A stretch of 64,000 nt of DNA from Rhodoferax sp. (lineage in GTDB: Bacteria; Pseudomonadota; Gammaproteobacteria; Burkholderiales; Burkholderiaceae_C), in contig NZ_JAQTMS010000017.1 in the NCBI RefSeq assembly GCF_028714215.1, positions 17,217 through 81,216 of the forward strand. Reading direction: 5' to 3'. Position numbers and translations under genes: made by a program. Positions 26,506 to 35,577 of the stretch are shown here, piece after piece. The notes under the pieces are model-generated. The model saw only the letters and a list, made by a program, of their open reading frames with translations, was not told the DNA's origin and ran no database searches. Numbering within the stretch: position 1 is the stretch's first letter; each line of letters begins with the position of its first letter.

Positions 26506-27141
26506 CTATTTCTGCGGTCCTGCCTGCATCCGCACAATCGGCTCGCCACTGGCGTCCTTGGCGTCGCCACCGCGATACCCTGCGGGACGCTGCGGTGCAT
26601 CGGACGGCAAGGTCAGCGCGATCGAGCGTGCCGCGTGTCTGCCGTGCTGAGCGGTAAAGACGTGCAGGTAGCTGTCGCCCGGAGGTGCCATCAGCTTGAC
26701 AACGAGTTGCGACGGAACACCGGCCGTCAGCCGCCAGGTCGATTCGCCTCCCTGCGGTAGCAGGCGGGCGCCGTCACTGGTGCTCAACCGAACCGAGGCG
26801 TCGTCGCCGCTCACCCCCTCAAAGCGCAATACCAGGTCAAAGGGTTGACCGAGCACCGGACTGAATGGCCGCACATACAGCGCGATTCCGGTTCGCAACT
26901 TGCCCGACACCGGCTCTGGTCCACCGAGCCAGACACCCGTGCGCTCGGGCTCTGCCAGCGGCGCCAGGGCGATCACGTCCTGGTTGCTGGGTAGACGCGC
27001 CTGGTTCGTGGCAGCCATGTCATTGCCTTGCTGACAGGCGACCAGCAAGACGCAGATTCCCCAACCCAACACCCGTGCTGACAAGGCACGCACCGCAGAG
27101 CCAGCCAACGGCCCTGGAACAGCGTGACGAAGCGATGTCAA
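26506..27141 (-). CDS. Putative lipoprotein of unknown function
   Basis: About 211 residues with a late signal anchor and lipobox (VLLVAC, Cys near 38 from the TTG). The rest is a beta-rich domain (LYVRPFSPVLGQPFDLVLRFEG, VPSQLVVKLMAPPGDSYLHVFTAQHG) resembling soluble-protein or Ig-like sandwiches; I do not recognise a family. TTG 27141 overlaps the stop of the metallopeptidase gene by TTGA and has GGGAGG four bases upstream, so the two are translationally coupled; an in-frame GTG at 27156 is the alternative. Coupling suggests a chaperone, inhibitor or anchoring partner of that peptidase, which is inference only. Confidence 0.6.
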   Translation of the reverse strand: MTSLRHAVPGPLAGSAVRALSARVLGWGICVLLVACQQGNDMAATNQARLPSNQDVIALAPLAEPERTGVWLGGPEPVSGKLRTGIALYVRPFSPVLGQPFDLVLRFEGVSGDDASVRLSTSDGARLLPQGGESTWRLTAGVPSQLVVKLMAPPGDSYLHVFTAQHGRHAARSIALTLPSDAPQRPAGYRGGDAKDASGEPIVRMQAGPQK

Positions 27142-29996
27142 GAAGCCTCCCGCCACAGCTTCAGGTTGTTATTGCAGCGATTGCCCCGGAAGACGCTGTC
27201 CGGATCGACCACGAACTTGAGCGAGTACACGCGTCCCTGGGTCACTGCGATGAGTGAAGGGCTGTCCTTCATATTTTCATAGCCCAGGATGCTGACCTCT
27301 TGACCTGTTTCATCGCGCACGCTGAAATACCGCGGCTTGAACTCTTTGCCGCGGTCGTCGACCGGCTGTAGCCGCATATAGCCCGTGAAGGTGGATTTGA
27401 ACGTGAAGCGCCGGCTCAGGCCCAAGGTATTTTCAAAAGCTTTGATTGGCTTTTCTTTCAGTGACGTGAAACGTGACATCCGGTGATTGAGACAAAACGA
27501 AGGGGAATTGGTGCTGACCAGCGTGGACGAGGCGCTTGGCCCACTGGCGGCGTCCAGCGCCACCGTCAGGTACAGCACCTCCAGATCATTGGCGCCTATG
27601 CTGACGGTGGCGTTGATCGCCGGGTCAGGCGCCAAGCCCGCAGGCAAGGTGCCCAAGGGATCGGTGGAGCGAATGTTTTCAGTGCTCAAGAGATCCGAGA
27701 GCGATACAGTTGGATTTTGCTTTATGAACTGGTCCAGGAAGGCAAAGACCGTGGCCGAATGATGCACGTTCTTGAGGGCAGAGACGGCCTTCCAGAACGC
27801 TGGGAAGCCGTAGTCATTGCCCATCTTGTACAGCATGTAACCAATCGACTCTTCCGAATAGAAACCCTTGCGAATGCCGGCAGCAGTTGCCTTTCTTAGG
27901 TCCGTCAGGCTGCCAGTGGCCTGAAGCGGACCCGAGGAATCGGTGTAGAAAGGGCTACCTGTCAACAGCCCGCCAACCGCCGTGCCATAGCCTTCGCCGT
28001 AGGACAGACTGGCGTCCTTGAATTCTTCTGCTGCATGGTTGTCACCCGGGCTGTCGGAGTAGGACAAAGCGAACTGTAGATAGTGACCGAATTCATGACC
28101 GATCACGCCCTGATCAAATTCGTCGGTATCGACATCGGCCATGCCAAGGATGAACAAGCCCGGGAAGGCCCCCTCACTGGCGAACTTGGAAGTCGTGATT
28201 TCCCCTCTCTCAATCTTCTGGGCCTCGGTTTCTTCAGGCTTGACTTGAACAGGCGTTCGAATGACCGTTGTATTGGCCTTGCTCCAGTAGATGTTGAGGT
28301 CCGGCAGCTTGACGTTCGGGTCTGTGGTCTGCAGCTTGGTCACTGCGGTGTAGGCCACCTCGAGAATAGAAAACGGTGCGGACAGGCGATTGGAGCCATC
28401 AGCGGGAACCTGTCTTGCGTTGCCATCAAAGCCCAACGTGGCTTCGATATCTTTTGTGGTATTTCCGGCAATTGTGGTGAACGGGACTGAGTCCAGCAAA
28501 TACATCCCCTTCGGACTGCCTTTGAAGGTGTTGTCGCGCACCGAGATGTTCCATTGAGCGCCGGTCGTGCTTCCAATGTCGCGCGTCTTGAGCAGTTGCG
28601 CCCTGACGCGCACGGCCACATTCTTGCCGGCCGGTGCGCCTGTGAACTGGTACTGTCCGTTGGCATCGGTGGATGTTGCCATCAGAACCGTGTCTTTGAC
28701 ATCAAGGTCCAGCAATTCGACGACAACCCCCTTGACCAGGAACGTCCTCAACTGGTCGTAACGCAGGGCGCCGTTGCCGACATTGATGCTGGGTGCAACG
28801 GCCCTTACCGTGCCGGACACGTTGGCTGGCCCCGTGCCAGCCTGCAGCAGAAAAGCCCTGGCCTGCAGGGCGGCACGCACTGCGCTCGCGTTGGCCACAT
28901 CCTGAACCGTGATGGTGGTACGCGAGGCGACATCGCCATCGTCCATCACCAACAACTCGGCGCTGCCGGCGGCGCGCGCAGGACAGTCGGCAGTGACCAC
29001 TTCGTCTTCAGAGTGAACCTCAAAGTCCTGCGTTGGCCGCAGATCATGCAATTGGCACGACACACCGCCGAGCGTGACGTGAAGCCCGAAATGGAGGTTG
29101 CGGCCCACGATTTCAATGCTGGAGGTGACACCAGAAGGCACTGTGCTGCCAGGCACACCTGACTGTGTTGTTGATGGGTCCGCATCAACGTACCAGACCG
29201 TCGTCGCCACGCCCTGGTGCTGCATGTTCTCAAAGACGTCGCGCAATACGTCCATGCCCGAGCCGGCGACCTGGTTCTGAAGCCGGTTGTTGTCTGTCAG
29301 CTTTTCCATGGCGCCTGTTACCGCGTCCCTGAGCTCCCCATCCTTGAAACGACCGCCGGCCGTCATCGCGGCAGTCAGGCTGTCCATCACCGCGGAAGCC
29401 TGGTTACCCGCCGAGCCGCCCTGTTGCAACTGCGACAGCGCGGCCAGGACTGCGCCGTAACGTCCTGCATCACTGTCTGCGAGCGGCTTGGCCGAGAGGT
29501 CGTCTGGAACTTGCCTGTCGATGTCAATGCCAGCCAGTCCAAAAGCCGAGGCTACCGCCATGGACAGCTTTTGGTAATTGGCGCCAGGGTCGCGCTCAGC
29601 CAGCACACGAAACGCCAACTCCGTCAGCGGCGTTACGACCGCCGTTTCATTGTTCTGCGCCAACTCGATGTAGGAGCGCAACGGGATGCCGATGGCAGTT
29701 GCGCCTGTGGCCTCGTCCGTGTAAGTGCCCCCGGCACAGGACAGCTGGGCCATGCCGGCGACGGCCGGTACATCCAGCGTCGCGGTACCTGCCTTGGTTT
29801 TCGCCGGACCCGCAATCGTTGTTCCGCTGGCGTCCAGCAGCACGCAAGAGCCGCCATCCACCGGTGCCAGGACGTAAAGTACGGTCAGTTGGTTCGTCGC
29901 TCTGTCCCCGGAACAAGCGGCCAGCAAGGCAAGCGCGCTGACCGTGAAGACCGCGGTTTTCAAGACACGCTTGAAGACGCTTGGCAATTCGATCAT
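27138..29996 (-). CDS. Large zinc metallopeptidase lipoprotein (HEFGH)
   Basis: A 952-residue lipoprotein (ALLAAC lipobox near residue 28). The N-terminal 350 residues carry repeated beta modules (VDGGSCVLLDASGTTIAG, VSGTVRAVAPSI); a carboxypeptidase-regulatory-like segment (ATSTDANGQYQFTGAPAG) is at about 440-470. His634-Glu-Phe-Gly-His638 is the zinc motif, followed by EEFKDASLSYGEGYGTAVGGLLTG, whose glutamate may be the third ligand. I do not recognise the peptidase family. ATG 29996 has GGAG nine bases upstream; ATG 30011 is possible. Tandem operator II lies 57 bp upstream. It is divergent from the AraC-type response regulator gene. Confidence 0.75.
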   Translation of the reverse strand: MIELPSVFKRVLKTAVFTVSALALLAACSGDRATNQLTVLYVLAPVDGGSCVLLDASGTTIAGPAKTKAGTATLDVPAVAGMAQLSCAGGTYTDEATGATAIGIPLRSYIELAQNNETAVVTPLTELAFRVLAERDPGANYQKLSMAVASAFGLAGIDIDRQVPDDLSAKPLADSDAGRYGAVLAALSQLQQGGSAGNQASAVMDSLTAAMTAGGRFKDGELRDAVTGAMEKLTDNNRLQNQVAGSGMDVLRDVFENMQHQGVATTVWYVDADPSTTQSGVPGSTVPSGVTSSIEIVGRNLHFGLHVTLGGVSCQLHDLRPTQDFEVHSEDEVVTADCPARAAGSAELLVMDDGDVASRTTITVQDVANASAVRAALQARAFLLQAGTGPANVSGTVRAVAPSINVGNGALRYDQLRTFLVKGVVVELLDLDVKDTVLMATSTDANGQYQFTGAPAGKNVAVRVRAQLLKTRDIGSTTGAQWNISVRDNTFKGSPKGMYLLDSVPFTTIAGNTTKDIEATLGFDGNARQVPADGSNRLSAPFSILEVAYTAVTKLQTTDPNVKLPDLNIYWSKANTTVIRTPVQVKPEETEAQKIERGEITTSKFASEGAFPGLFILGMADVDTDEFDQGVIGHEFGHYLQFALSYSDSPGDNHAAEEFKDASLSYGEGYGTAVGGLLTGSPFYTDSSGPLQATGSLTDLRKATAAGIRKGFYSEESIGYMLYKMGNDYGFPAFWKAVSALKNVHHSATVFAFLDQFIKQNPTVSLSDLLSTENIRSTDPLGTLPAGLAPDPAINATVSIGANDLEVLYLTVALDAASGPSASSTLVSTNSPSFCLNHRMSRFTSLKEKPIKAFENTLGLSRRFTFKSTFTGYMRLQPVDDRGKEFKPRYFSVRDETGQEVSILGYENMKDSPSLIAVTQGRVYSLKFVVDPDSVFRGNRCNNNLKLWREAS

Positions 29997-30052
29997 TTGA
30001 GGCCACTCCATAAAGTCAAGGCGGGCCCATTTTGAAGAACAATGTTCAACAA

Positions 30053-30086
30053 AACTTTGCTGGACTGCGCAATACCTTTGCTGGAC
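30053..30086. promoter_or_regulatory. Tandem operator II, between metallopeptidase and response regulator genes
   Basis: AACTTTGCTGGAC at 30053-30065 and ACCTTTGCTGGAC at 30074-30086, again 21 bp apart with TGCGCAAT between. It lies in the 157-bp divergent region before the response regulator at 30153 and could serve both the peptidase and the regulator's own promoter. Confidence 0.75.
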
Positions 30087-30152
30087 GGAAATATTTATTG
30101 GAACGGCAGGAACGGGGGTGGCAATCCCCACTGACGGTGAAACAATGGCGGC

Positions 30153-30944
30153 ATGATCAACATTGCTTCACCGCCTTCTCGATCCGCACGTATTCTGGTG
30201 GTGGATGATCGCGAGGAAGATCGGCATTTGCTCGCCGACTACCTGCGCCGCCAGGGCTATCGGCTTTACGTGGCGGAAGATGGGCGCGATGGCGTTGAGA
30301 AGGCCATCTACATCCAGCCCGATTTGATACTGATGGACGTGCACATGCCGGTTTGTGACGGCATTGCGGCGTGCCGTTTGCTCAAGGCAGAACCAAAGAC
30401 GATGGCGATTCCCTTGATCTTTCTGACGGCCGCGGCCTTGCCCGAGGAGCGGGTGCAGGGCCTGCTCGAGGGCGCGGTGGACTACATCACCAAACCGTTC
30501 AATTTTGACGAGGTTCGCTTGCGCATCTGCATTCAACTGAACGCCGCGCACGGCCACGAGCACCCTCCCGGCGGACGTGACGAAACAGGCCCGAGCGGGT
30601 CCGTCGAAGCAGCGATATTTCTGGCTGCACAGCGGCGCATCCTGCAAGATCTTGCGTCTACGCCAGAGTTGGCAGTTTTGGCACACAGCGTCGGGACGAA
30701 TACACGTCTGCTCAATGAGGCTTTTCGTAAATTCGTCGGCGTTACGGTGTTTGACTATCTGCGCGAGGCCCGCATGAAGGAGGCGCGTCACCTGTTGTCT
30801 GAAACCGACCTGGAAGTACAGACCGTCGCCAATGACCTGGGTTATGGCAACGCGGCCAACTTCTCGACGGCATTTCGCGAGCGTTTTGGCCTGTCACCGC
30901 GCCAGTATCGCAAGGCGACGCCCGGAGCCATGGAAGGCACATGA
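30153..30944 (+). CDS. Response regulator with AraC-type DNA-binding domain
   Basis: A 263-residue protein. The receiver domain (about 12-130) has LVVDDREED, phospho-acceptor Asp62 in LILMDVHMP and Lys in YITKPFNF. After a short linker come two helix-turn-helix motifs of the AraC family (about 160-256): VLAHSVGTNTRLLNEAFRKFVG and VANDLGYGNAANFSTAFRERFGLSPRQYR. Proteins of this layout bind tandem half-sites about two helical turns apart. The ACCTTTGCYGGAC pairs found at several promoters in this region have 21-bp spacing, so this is the best candidate regulator. Its stop overlaps the kinase start by ATGA. Confidence 0.9.
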   Translation: MINIASPPSRSARILVVDDREEDRHLLADYLRRQGYRLYVAEDGRDGVEKAIYIQPDLILMDVHMPVCDGIAACRLLKAEPKTMAIPLIFLTAAALPEERVQGLLEGAVDYITKPFNFDEVRLRICIQLNAAHGHEHPPGGRDETGPSGSVEAAIFLAAQRRILQDLASTPELAVLAHSVGTNTRLLNEAFRKFVGVTVFDYLREARMKEARHLLSETDLEVQTVANDLGYGNAANFSTAFRERFGLSPRQYRKATPGAMEGT

Positions 30945-33697
30945 TCACGGGCTTGCTGCGCCGCCTGCTCTGCCTTCTTCTTGGCCTGGGCGCGCTGGCC
31001 TGCACCCTGGTGCGGGCGCAGGGGCTCGATCTGGGGGTGCCAGACAGACAGGTCGCCGTATGGGGAGAATTGGCGATTCTGGAAGATCCGACTGCCCAAC
31101 TATCCCCGGCCACGGCACTGGCACAACCCGGTTGGCAAGTAGCCACGCCGCGCCTGATGAGCAGGAGCACCAGCACTTCTGCATTCTGGCTGCGATTGGT
31201 CGTCGTCAACCATGCACCTGAGAAGATCACGCGCTGGCTGAGCGTGGGTTCGCAGCAACTCGAAGATATCGGTTTTTACCGCCTGGCGCCGGACGCTGAA
31301 CAGGTACAACTGTTCCTGCCGGGTGGCGCAGTGCATGCGCGCAAGGAGATGCCGCTGGCTGGCAGGACTTTTGTCTTTCCGGTCGCACTGGCCAGCGGCG
31401 AGGGGGCGATCTTGCTGCTGCGCATCCAGGGGCGCACGACCATGTCCATGGAGGTCGGACTGTGGGAACCTGCTGCTTTGCGGGAACAGGAAGCCCGCAA
31501 GGATTTGGCCCATTTGATTCCTCTATCTGCCTTGATGACGGTGGCACTTTATCTGTTGGTCCATTCGCTGGCACGAATGGACCGTCCTCTTCTGTTGTTG
31601 GCCGCCTGGTTGTTGCTGGCGGCGCTCCACGACCTGGCTTACGGTGGATATCTGAATCGTTATGTCTTGACCGGTGGCGGTGAACCAAGCCTGCGGACTT
31701 CCGCGGTGCTGGCTAATCTGGCGCTCGCGGTGTGCACCGCGTTCATGTACGTTTTTCTCGAACTTTCACGCCTCAAATTCTGGCGCCACGTCTACTTGGG
31801 CCTACCGCTGGTCTTCCTGGCCATCGCGCTGGGCGCCGCGTTTGGCAATCTGCGGTTGTTTATTACGCTGACGAACAGTTTCCTGATGGCGTTCTTGCTG
31901 ATCTGGCCCCTGTCCATGCTGTTGGCATGGCGTCGGCGCCTGCCCAACGTTGGAATATTTTTCATTTCCATTGCCGGCCAGTGGGTCATCCTGATCCTGC
32001 GCTTGTTGACGGTGCTGGGGATGGCGCCGATCATGGTGGACCACGACAGTCTGGCCATATCGATCCTGCTGGGATTCACCCTGGTTTTGCTGTACTTTGT
32101 GGTACGCCGCTCGATCGCTGAGCACAAGGCGAAAACAGATTCCCAGACCGCCATGTTGGAGTTCAATGCCCAGCAGCACGCCCGCCTCGAGGAGGCGGTG
32201 AATGCCCGCACCAACGCTTTGCAGGACGCGGTCATCGCGGCCGACGATGCCAACCGTGCCAAGAGCGACTTCCTGGCACGGATCAGCCATGATTTGCGCT
32301 CACCGCTGACGGCAATCATTGGCTATGCCGAAATGATCATCGCTGCCGGACGCACCGATGCCCAGAACGGACGGATCATCCGGCGCAGTGCCCAGCATCT
32401 GCTGGCCCTGCTCAACGACCTGATCGACTATGCACGCGGCAGCGCCCAACCCAACGCCTTGCTCGTATTGCCGCTCTATACGTCGACCTGGCTCGACAGT
32501 ATCGCTGCCGACGCCAGGGCATTGGCCACCAAGCATGGAAACAGCTTCGACTTCAAGGTGTTTGGCAACCTTCCCCTGGTGATTGAGGTGGACGCCAAGC
32601 GCCTACGGCAGGTGCTGGAGAACCTGCTGACCAATGCTTCAAAATTCACCAACCACGGAAATATCGATTTCCATGTCACGGTGTCAACCGATGACACTGC
32701 GAATGACGCTAGTCTCCAGCATTTCCTCTTTACCGTGCGCGATAACGGTCCAGGCATTCCCGCGGAAGAACTGGTGCAGATCTTTGAACCGTTTCATCGT
32801 TTGAAGGGCGCCGAACACCACGAGGGGCTGGGCCTGGGCCTGGCCATTGCGCAGCAGTGGATCAAGCGCATGGGCGGTTCCATCGAAGCCTCCAGCGTGC
32901 TTGGCCAGGGCACAACCATGCAGGTGCGCATCGCGCTGCAGCAGTCCAGCGAGGACAGTTTGTCGCATCAAAACCAGATTCTCGATGAAGGCTCTCCGCC
33001 CACCCTTGACGGACGCGACTGCCGAATCTGGATTGTGGAGGACAGCCACATTATCCGCAGCATGTTGTGCACTGAATTGGGCGGTCTGGGCTTTATCGTG
33101 GTGCCGATCAGCAATGGACAGGAGGCGTTGGTGCGCCTGAACCAGCCTGAAACCAAGGTGCCGGATTTGATACTGACCGACTTTCAAATGCCATTCGCCG
33201 ATGGGAAAGCGGTGTTGAAGGCGGCGCGTGCAAAGTGGCCAGGGATACCGGTGGTGCTGTTGACCGCAACCCACGATTGGGCGAGCCACGGAGAAGATGG
33301 ATTTTCCGAAATCTTGCCCAAGCCCGTCAGCCTCACTTTGCTGCGTCAGTCGGTGGCCCGTTTGCTGGGGCTTCAGACAAGTGGCCAGAGCACTGATGTT
33401 GACATCTTGCCGCCAGCGATGGTTTATCCGGACCCGCAATATCTTGACGAAGCGCTTCTGCTCATCCGGATGGGCGCCATCTCCGATCTGGTCGACTGGG
33501 CCAGCGCGCTGGCCGAGAAGCATGCGCAGTGGAGCAGCTTTGCAGATTGGGCCAAAGAGTTGGCGGATCGCGGGAATCTCAAAGAGCTGGCGGTGCTGTG
33601 TGAGTCAGCGCAAAGCAAACCTGCCGATGTGCCAAAGATGCCTCTTCATCCCGGTGGCGGTACAACCATCAACAGTGAAACAGGAACAGGACCATGA
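30941..33697 (+). CDS. Hybrid sensor histidine kinase with 7TMR-DISM input and C-terminal receiver
   Basis: A 918-residue kinase. Residues about 1-27 are a signal peptide, 30-185 a 7TMR-DISMED2-type extracellular domain (carbohydrate-binding-like fold) and 190-395 seven membrane helices. A coiled-coil leads to the HisKA box with His450 (ISHDLRSPLT), then the ATPase domain (LENLLTNASKF, RDNGPGIP, GLGLGLAI). The receiver domain at about 695-805 has Asp747 (LILTDFQMP). About 115 further residues are helical with no HPt histidine motif that I can recognise. It is coupled by ATGA to the AraC-type regulator upstream and to a secreted protein gene downstream. The ligand is unknown. Confidence 0.9.
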   Translation: MITGLLRRLLCLLLGLGALACTLVRAQGLDLGVPDRQVAVWGELAILEDPTAQLSPATALAQPGWQVATPRLMSRSTSTSAFWLRLVVVNHAPEKITRWLSVGSQQLEDIGFYRLAPDAEQVQLFLPGGAVHARKEMPLAGRTFVFPVALASGEGAILLLRIQGRTTMSMEVGLWEPAALREQEARKDLAHLIPLSALMTVALYLLVHSLARMDRPLLLLAAWLLLAALHDLAYGGYLNRYVLTGGGEPSLRTSAVLANLALAVCTAFMYVFLELSRLKFWRHVYLGLPLVFLAIALGAAFGNLRLFITLTNSFLMAFLLIWPLSMLLAWRRRLPNVGIFFISIAGQWVILILRLLTVLGMAPIMVDHDSLAISILLGFTLVLLYFVVRRSIAEHKAKTDSQTAMLEFNAQQHARLEEAVNARTNALQDAVIAADDANRAKSDFLARISHDLRSPLTAIIGYAEMIIAAGRTDAQNGRIIRRSAQHLLALLNDLIDYARGSAQPNALLVLPLYTSTWLDSIAADARALATKHGNSFDFKVFGNLPLVIEVDAKRLRQVLENLLTNASKFTNHGNIDFHVTVSTDDTANDASLQHFLFTVRDNGPGIPAEELVQIFEPFHRLKGAEHHEGLGLGLAIAQQWIKRMGGSIEASSVLGQGTTMQVRIALQQSSEDSLSHQNQILDEGSPPTLDGRDCRIWIVEDSHIIRSMLCTELGGLGFIVVPISNGQEALVRLNQPETKVPDLILTDFQMPFADGKAVLKAARAKWPGIPVVLLTATHDWASHGEDGFSEILPKPVSLTLLRQSVARLLGLQTSGQSTDVDILPPAMVYPDPQYLDEALLLIRMGAISDLVDWASALAEKHAQWSSFADWAKELADRGNLKELAVLCESAQSKPADVPKMPLHPGGGTTINSETGTGP

Positions 33698-34401
33698 ACA
33701 AAACATCAATTCTTTTACTCAAGACAAGCCTTGCCGGCATTGCATTCGCAGCCGCATCTGCTTTTGCTCAAACCTATGACAGCCAGAACGCGCTGGACGA
33801 CGAGATCAGGAAAACCGCTGATGAACTGAGTTTTCTTGAGTTTGAGAGTGCGTCAAGCTGGGGCCAGACCAGCAGGTGCCAGCTCAAGTACCGGGTCGCC
33901 AATACGGAGAATCCGTACCAAGCCGGAGATGCGCAACTTGTGCAGGGTTCGATTACCAGCGACTACTACAAAGACAAGCCGATCAACTTCATTTTGAACG
34001 TGCAGCCCCTGCGACTCGATGTAAATCGGGCCAGTCGCCAGGCCGGGTCCAGGACCCTTCATCCAATGCGTGCCGCTCTTATGGTCAATGGGCTGGACCT
34101 GAGCAAGTATCAACTGGATGCGAACACCTGTGATGGAAGCAGCTGCTTTGTTTACGCGCCGACCAAGGGCGAAGAAATCGTCGACCTGATGAAGGCGGTG
34201 CAATCGAAGTCGATCCTGGATGCCGAAATAGTGTTTTCGTTGGACAAAGTCTTACCGGAAAGAACGATCAGAATTTCCAATCTCACAACCCATGGAATCA
34301 CCAACAGCGAAGTCAGAAAACAGTTCACGACTTGCCTCGCCGAACTGGTGAAGAAAGAAGTCGCTGATATACAAAAGTCTGACGCGGCCCAAAAGAAGTA
34401 G
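33694..34401 (+). CDS. Secreted protein of unknown function, third gene of the hybrid two-component operon
   Basis: A 235-residue exported protein with a signal peptide (ASAFAQ, about residue 26). The mature part has two pairs of cysteines (SRCQLKY; NTCDGSSCFVY) and a helical C-terminal tail with many lysines. I do not recognise a family. ATG 33694 overlaps the kinase stop by ATGA, so it is made with the kinase. A periplasmic partner that modulates the kinase sensor domain, or a reporter target of the system, would fit; neither is shown. Confidence 0.65.
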   Translation: MNKTSILLLKTSLAGIAFAAASAFAQTYDSQNALDDEIRKTADELSFLEFESASSWGQTSRCQLKYRVANTENPYQAGDAQLVQGSITSDYYKDKPINFILNVQPLRLDVNRASRQAGSRTLHPMRAALMVNGLDLSKYQLDANTCDGSSCFVYAPTKGEEIVDLMKAVQSKSILDAEIVFSLDKVLPERTIRISNLTTHGITNSEVRKQFTTCLAELVKKEVADIQKSDAAQKK

Positions 34402-34443
34402 GCTGCGGCAACACAGCGGGCTTGTGCCCCTGGGCTCCGACCG

Positions 34444-34974
34444 TCACACGTCGCGGTTCAGTGTCACATGCCATGCAAAGCACTTCGCCAGCCGGGCCGG
34501 GATGCCTTTGACGTTACTGGAAACCCACTGCGCAATTTCTGTGGTCTCGAAAACCATGGCCGCGCCACCCCATACGTTGACGGGATGCGCTGCTGCGAGT
34601 GGATCGCCTGAATAGAAAAAGTACCCATTGTCGGAAACATGGGTGCCCACGTAGATGATGCTCCAACCGGCTTCGCTGAAGGATTGATAGATATCGACCT
34701 TCTTCAGCTTTTGTTGCCTTGCAATGGCCTGCCCCAGTTGCAGCTTTCGGGCAGCACTCAGACTGCGATTGACGCCATCGCATGGACTCAACCGCACCCA
34801 TGCAAGGGCTTCGTCGTACTGTTGCCTGGAGATCGCCTTGTCCGCCAGCGCTTCTGTGAGAACCTGAAGGGCTTGCGCTTTTGATTTCTCCGACAATGGC
34901 GGCTCGGTTGCACTCTGATCGGCCCGGGCGCAAAGCGCAAGAAGCGCGAGAGTGAAAAGCAGCAGGTGTCGCAT
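34444..34974 (-). CDS. Secreted protein of unknown function
   Basis: A 176-residue exported protein: signal peptide to about residue 18 (LALCARA), a helical region (KAQALQVLTEALADKAISRQQYDEAL) resembling short helical-hairpin modules, then a beta-rich end with IIYVGTHVSDNGYFFY. ATG 34974 has GAGGGGG six bases upstream and is preferred over ATG 34989, which overlaps the preceding stop. It is second in a minus-strand pair with the gene ending at 34986. No function can be assigned. Confidence 0.6.
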   Translation of the reverse strand: MRHLLLFTLALLALCARADQSATEPPLSEKSKAQALQVLTEALADKAISRQQYDEALAWVRLSPCDGVNRSLSAARKLQLGQAIARQQKLKKVDIYQSFSEAGWSIIYVGTHVSDNGYFFYSGDPLAAAHPVNVWGGAAMVFETTEIAQWVSSNVKGIPARLAKCFAWHVTLNRDV

Positions 34975-34985
34975 GGATAACCCCC

Positions 34986-35546
34986 TCATTTGAGATCGTC
35001 CACGGGTGCCTTTCTTACCAGCACGGGCGACTTGATCGCATCGAAGTCGAATTCATCCCGAAGTGAATAGAAGTCCGTTCCTTCATCGGTTCCAGAAAAC
35101 AAATCCGTGATCTTTTTCCCATTACCAAAGACGACCAGGCTTACGCCGCTGCCCTGACCCAGCGCATCGGAAACGTAGTAATGGAAGCTGCCTTGATTGA
35201 AACTTATGATGTTTTCACCCGTGTGCGGAGTGGTGCTTCGAGTGAAGATGGCCATCTTGGAGACGGTCGATGCGGACTGGTCAAACTCTACATTGCCAGG
35301 CGCGCCATAGCGGTAAGTCATTTGCGTGATCGTTGGCCCCTGCGGGTTGATGCATATCGAAAGCACCTTGCCGGTCGAGCTGTACGTGATGCCGACTTTC
35401 GATGTGTGAACCTTCTGCATCTTTGCCGTGATGAACGTTCTCTCGGCCGCTGTGCAGTGGGTCGGGACTGTGGTCTGGGCGCCAGAGTATCCGCAGCAGA
35501 GCAATGAGCTTGCGACCATTGCGGCTCCAAATTTAATCGGCGGCAT
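34986..35546 (-). CDS. Secreted protein of unknown function
   Basis: A 186-residue exported protein with a signal peptide (SLLCCGYSGAQ, about residue 23). It is rich in beta-strand and Ser/Thr, with TYRYGAPGNVEFDQ and SFHYYVSDALGQGSGVSLVVFGNGKK, a pattern seen in small periplasmic beta-sandwich proteins, but I do not recognise it. AAGGA lies eight bases before ATG 35546. It is followed by the gene at 34444-34974 on the same strand. Confidence 0.6.
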   Translation of the reverse strand: MPPIKFGAAMVASSLLCCGYSGAQTTVPTHCTAAERTFITAKMQKVHTSKVGITYSSTGKVLSICINPQGPTITQMTYRYGAPGNVEFDQSASTVSKMAIFTRSTTPHTGENIISFNQGSFHYYVSDALGQGSGVSLVVFGNGKKITDLFSGTDEGTDFYSLRDEFDFDAIKSPVLVRKAPVDDLK

Positions 35547-35577
35547 TGTGCAATCCTTCAATCCGGCGCCAGACGGC

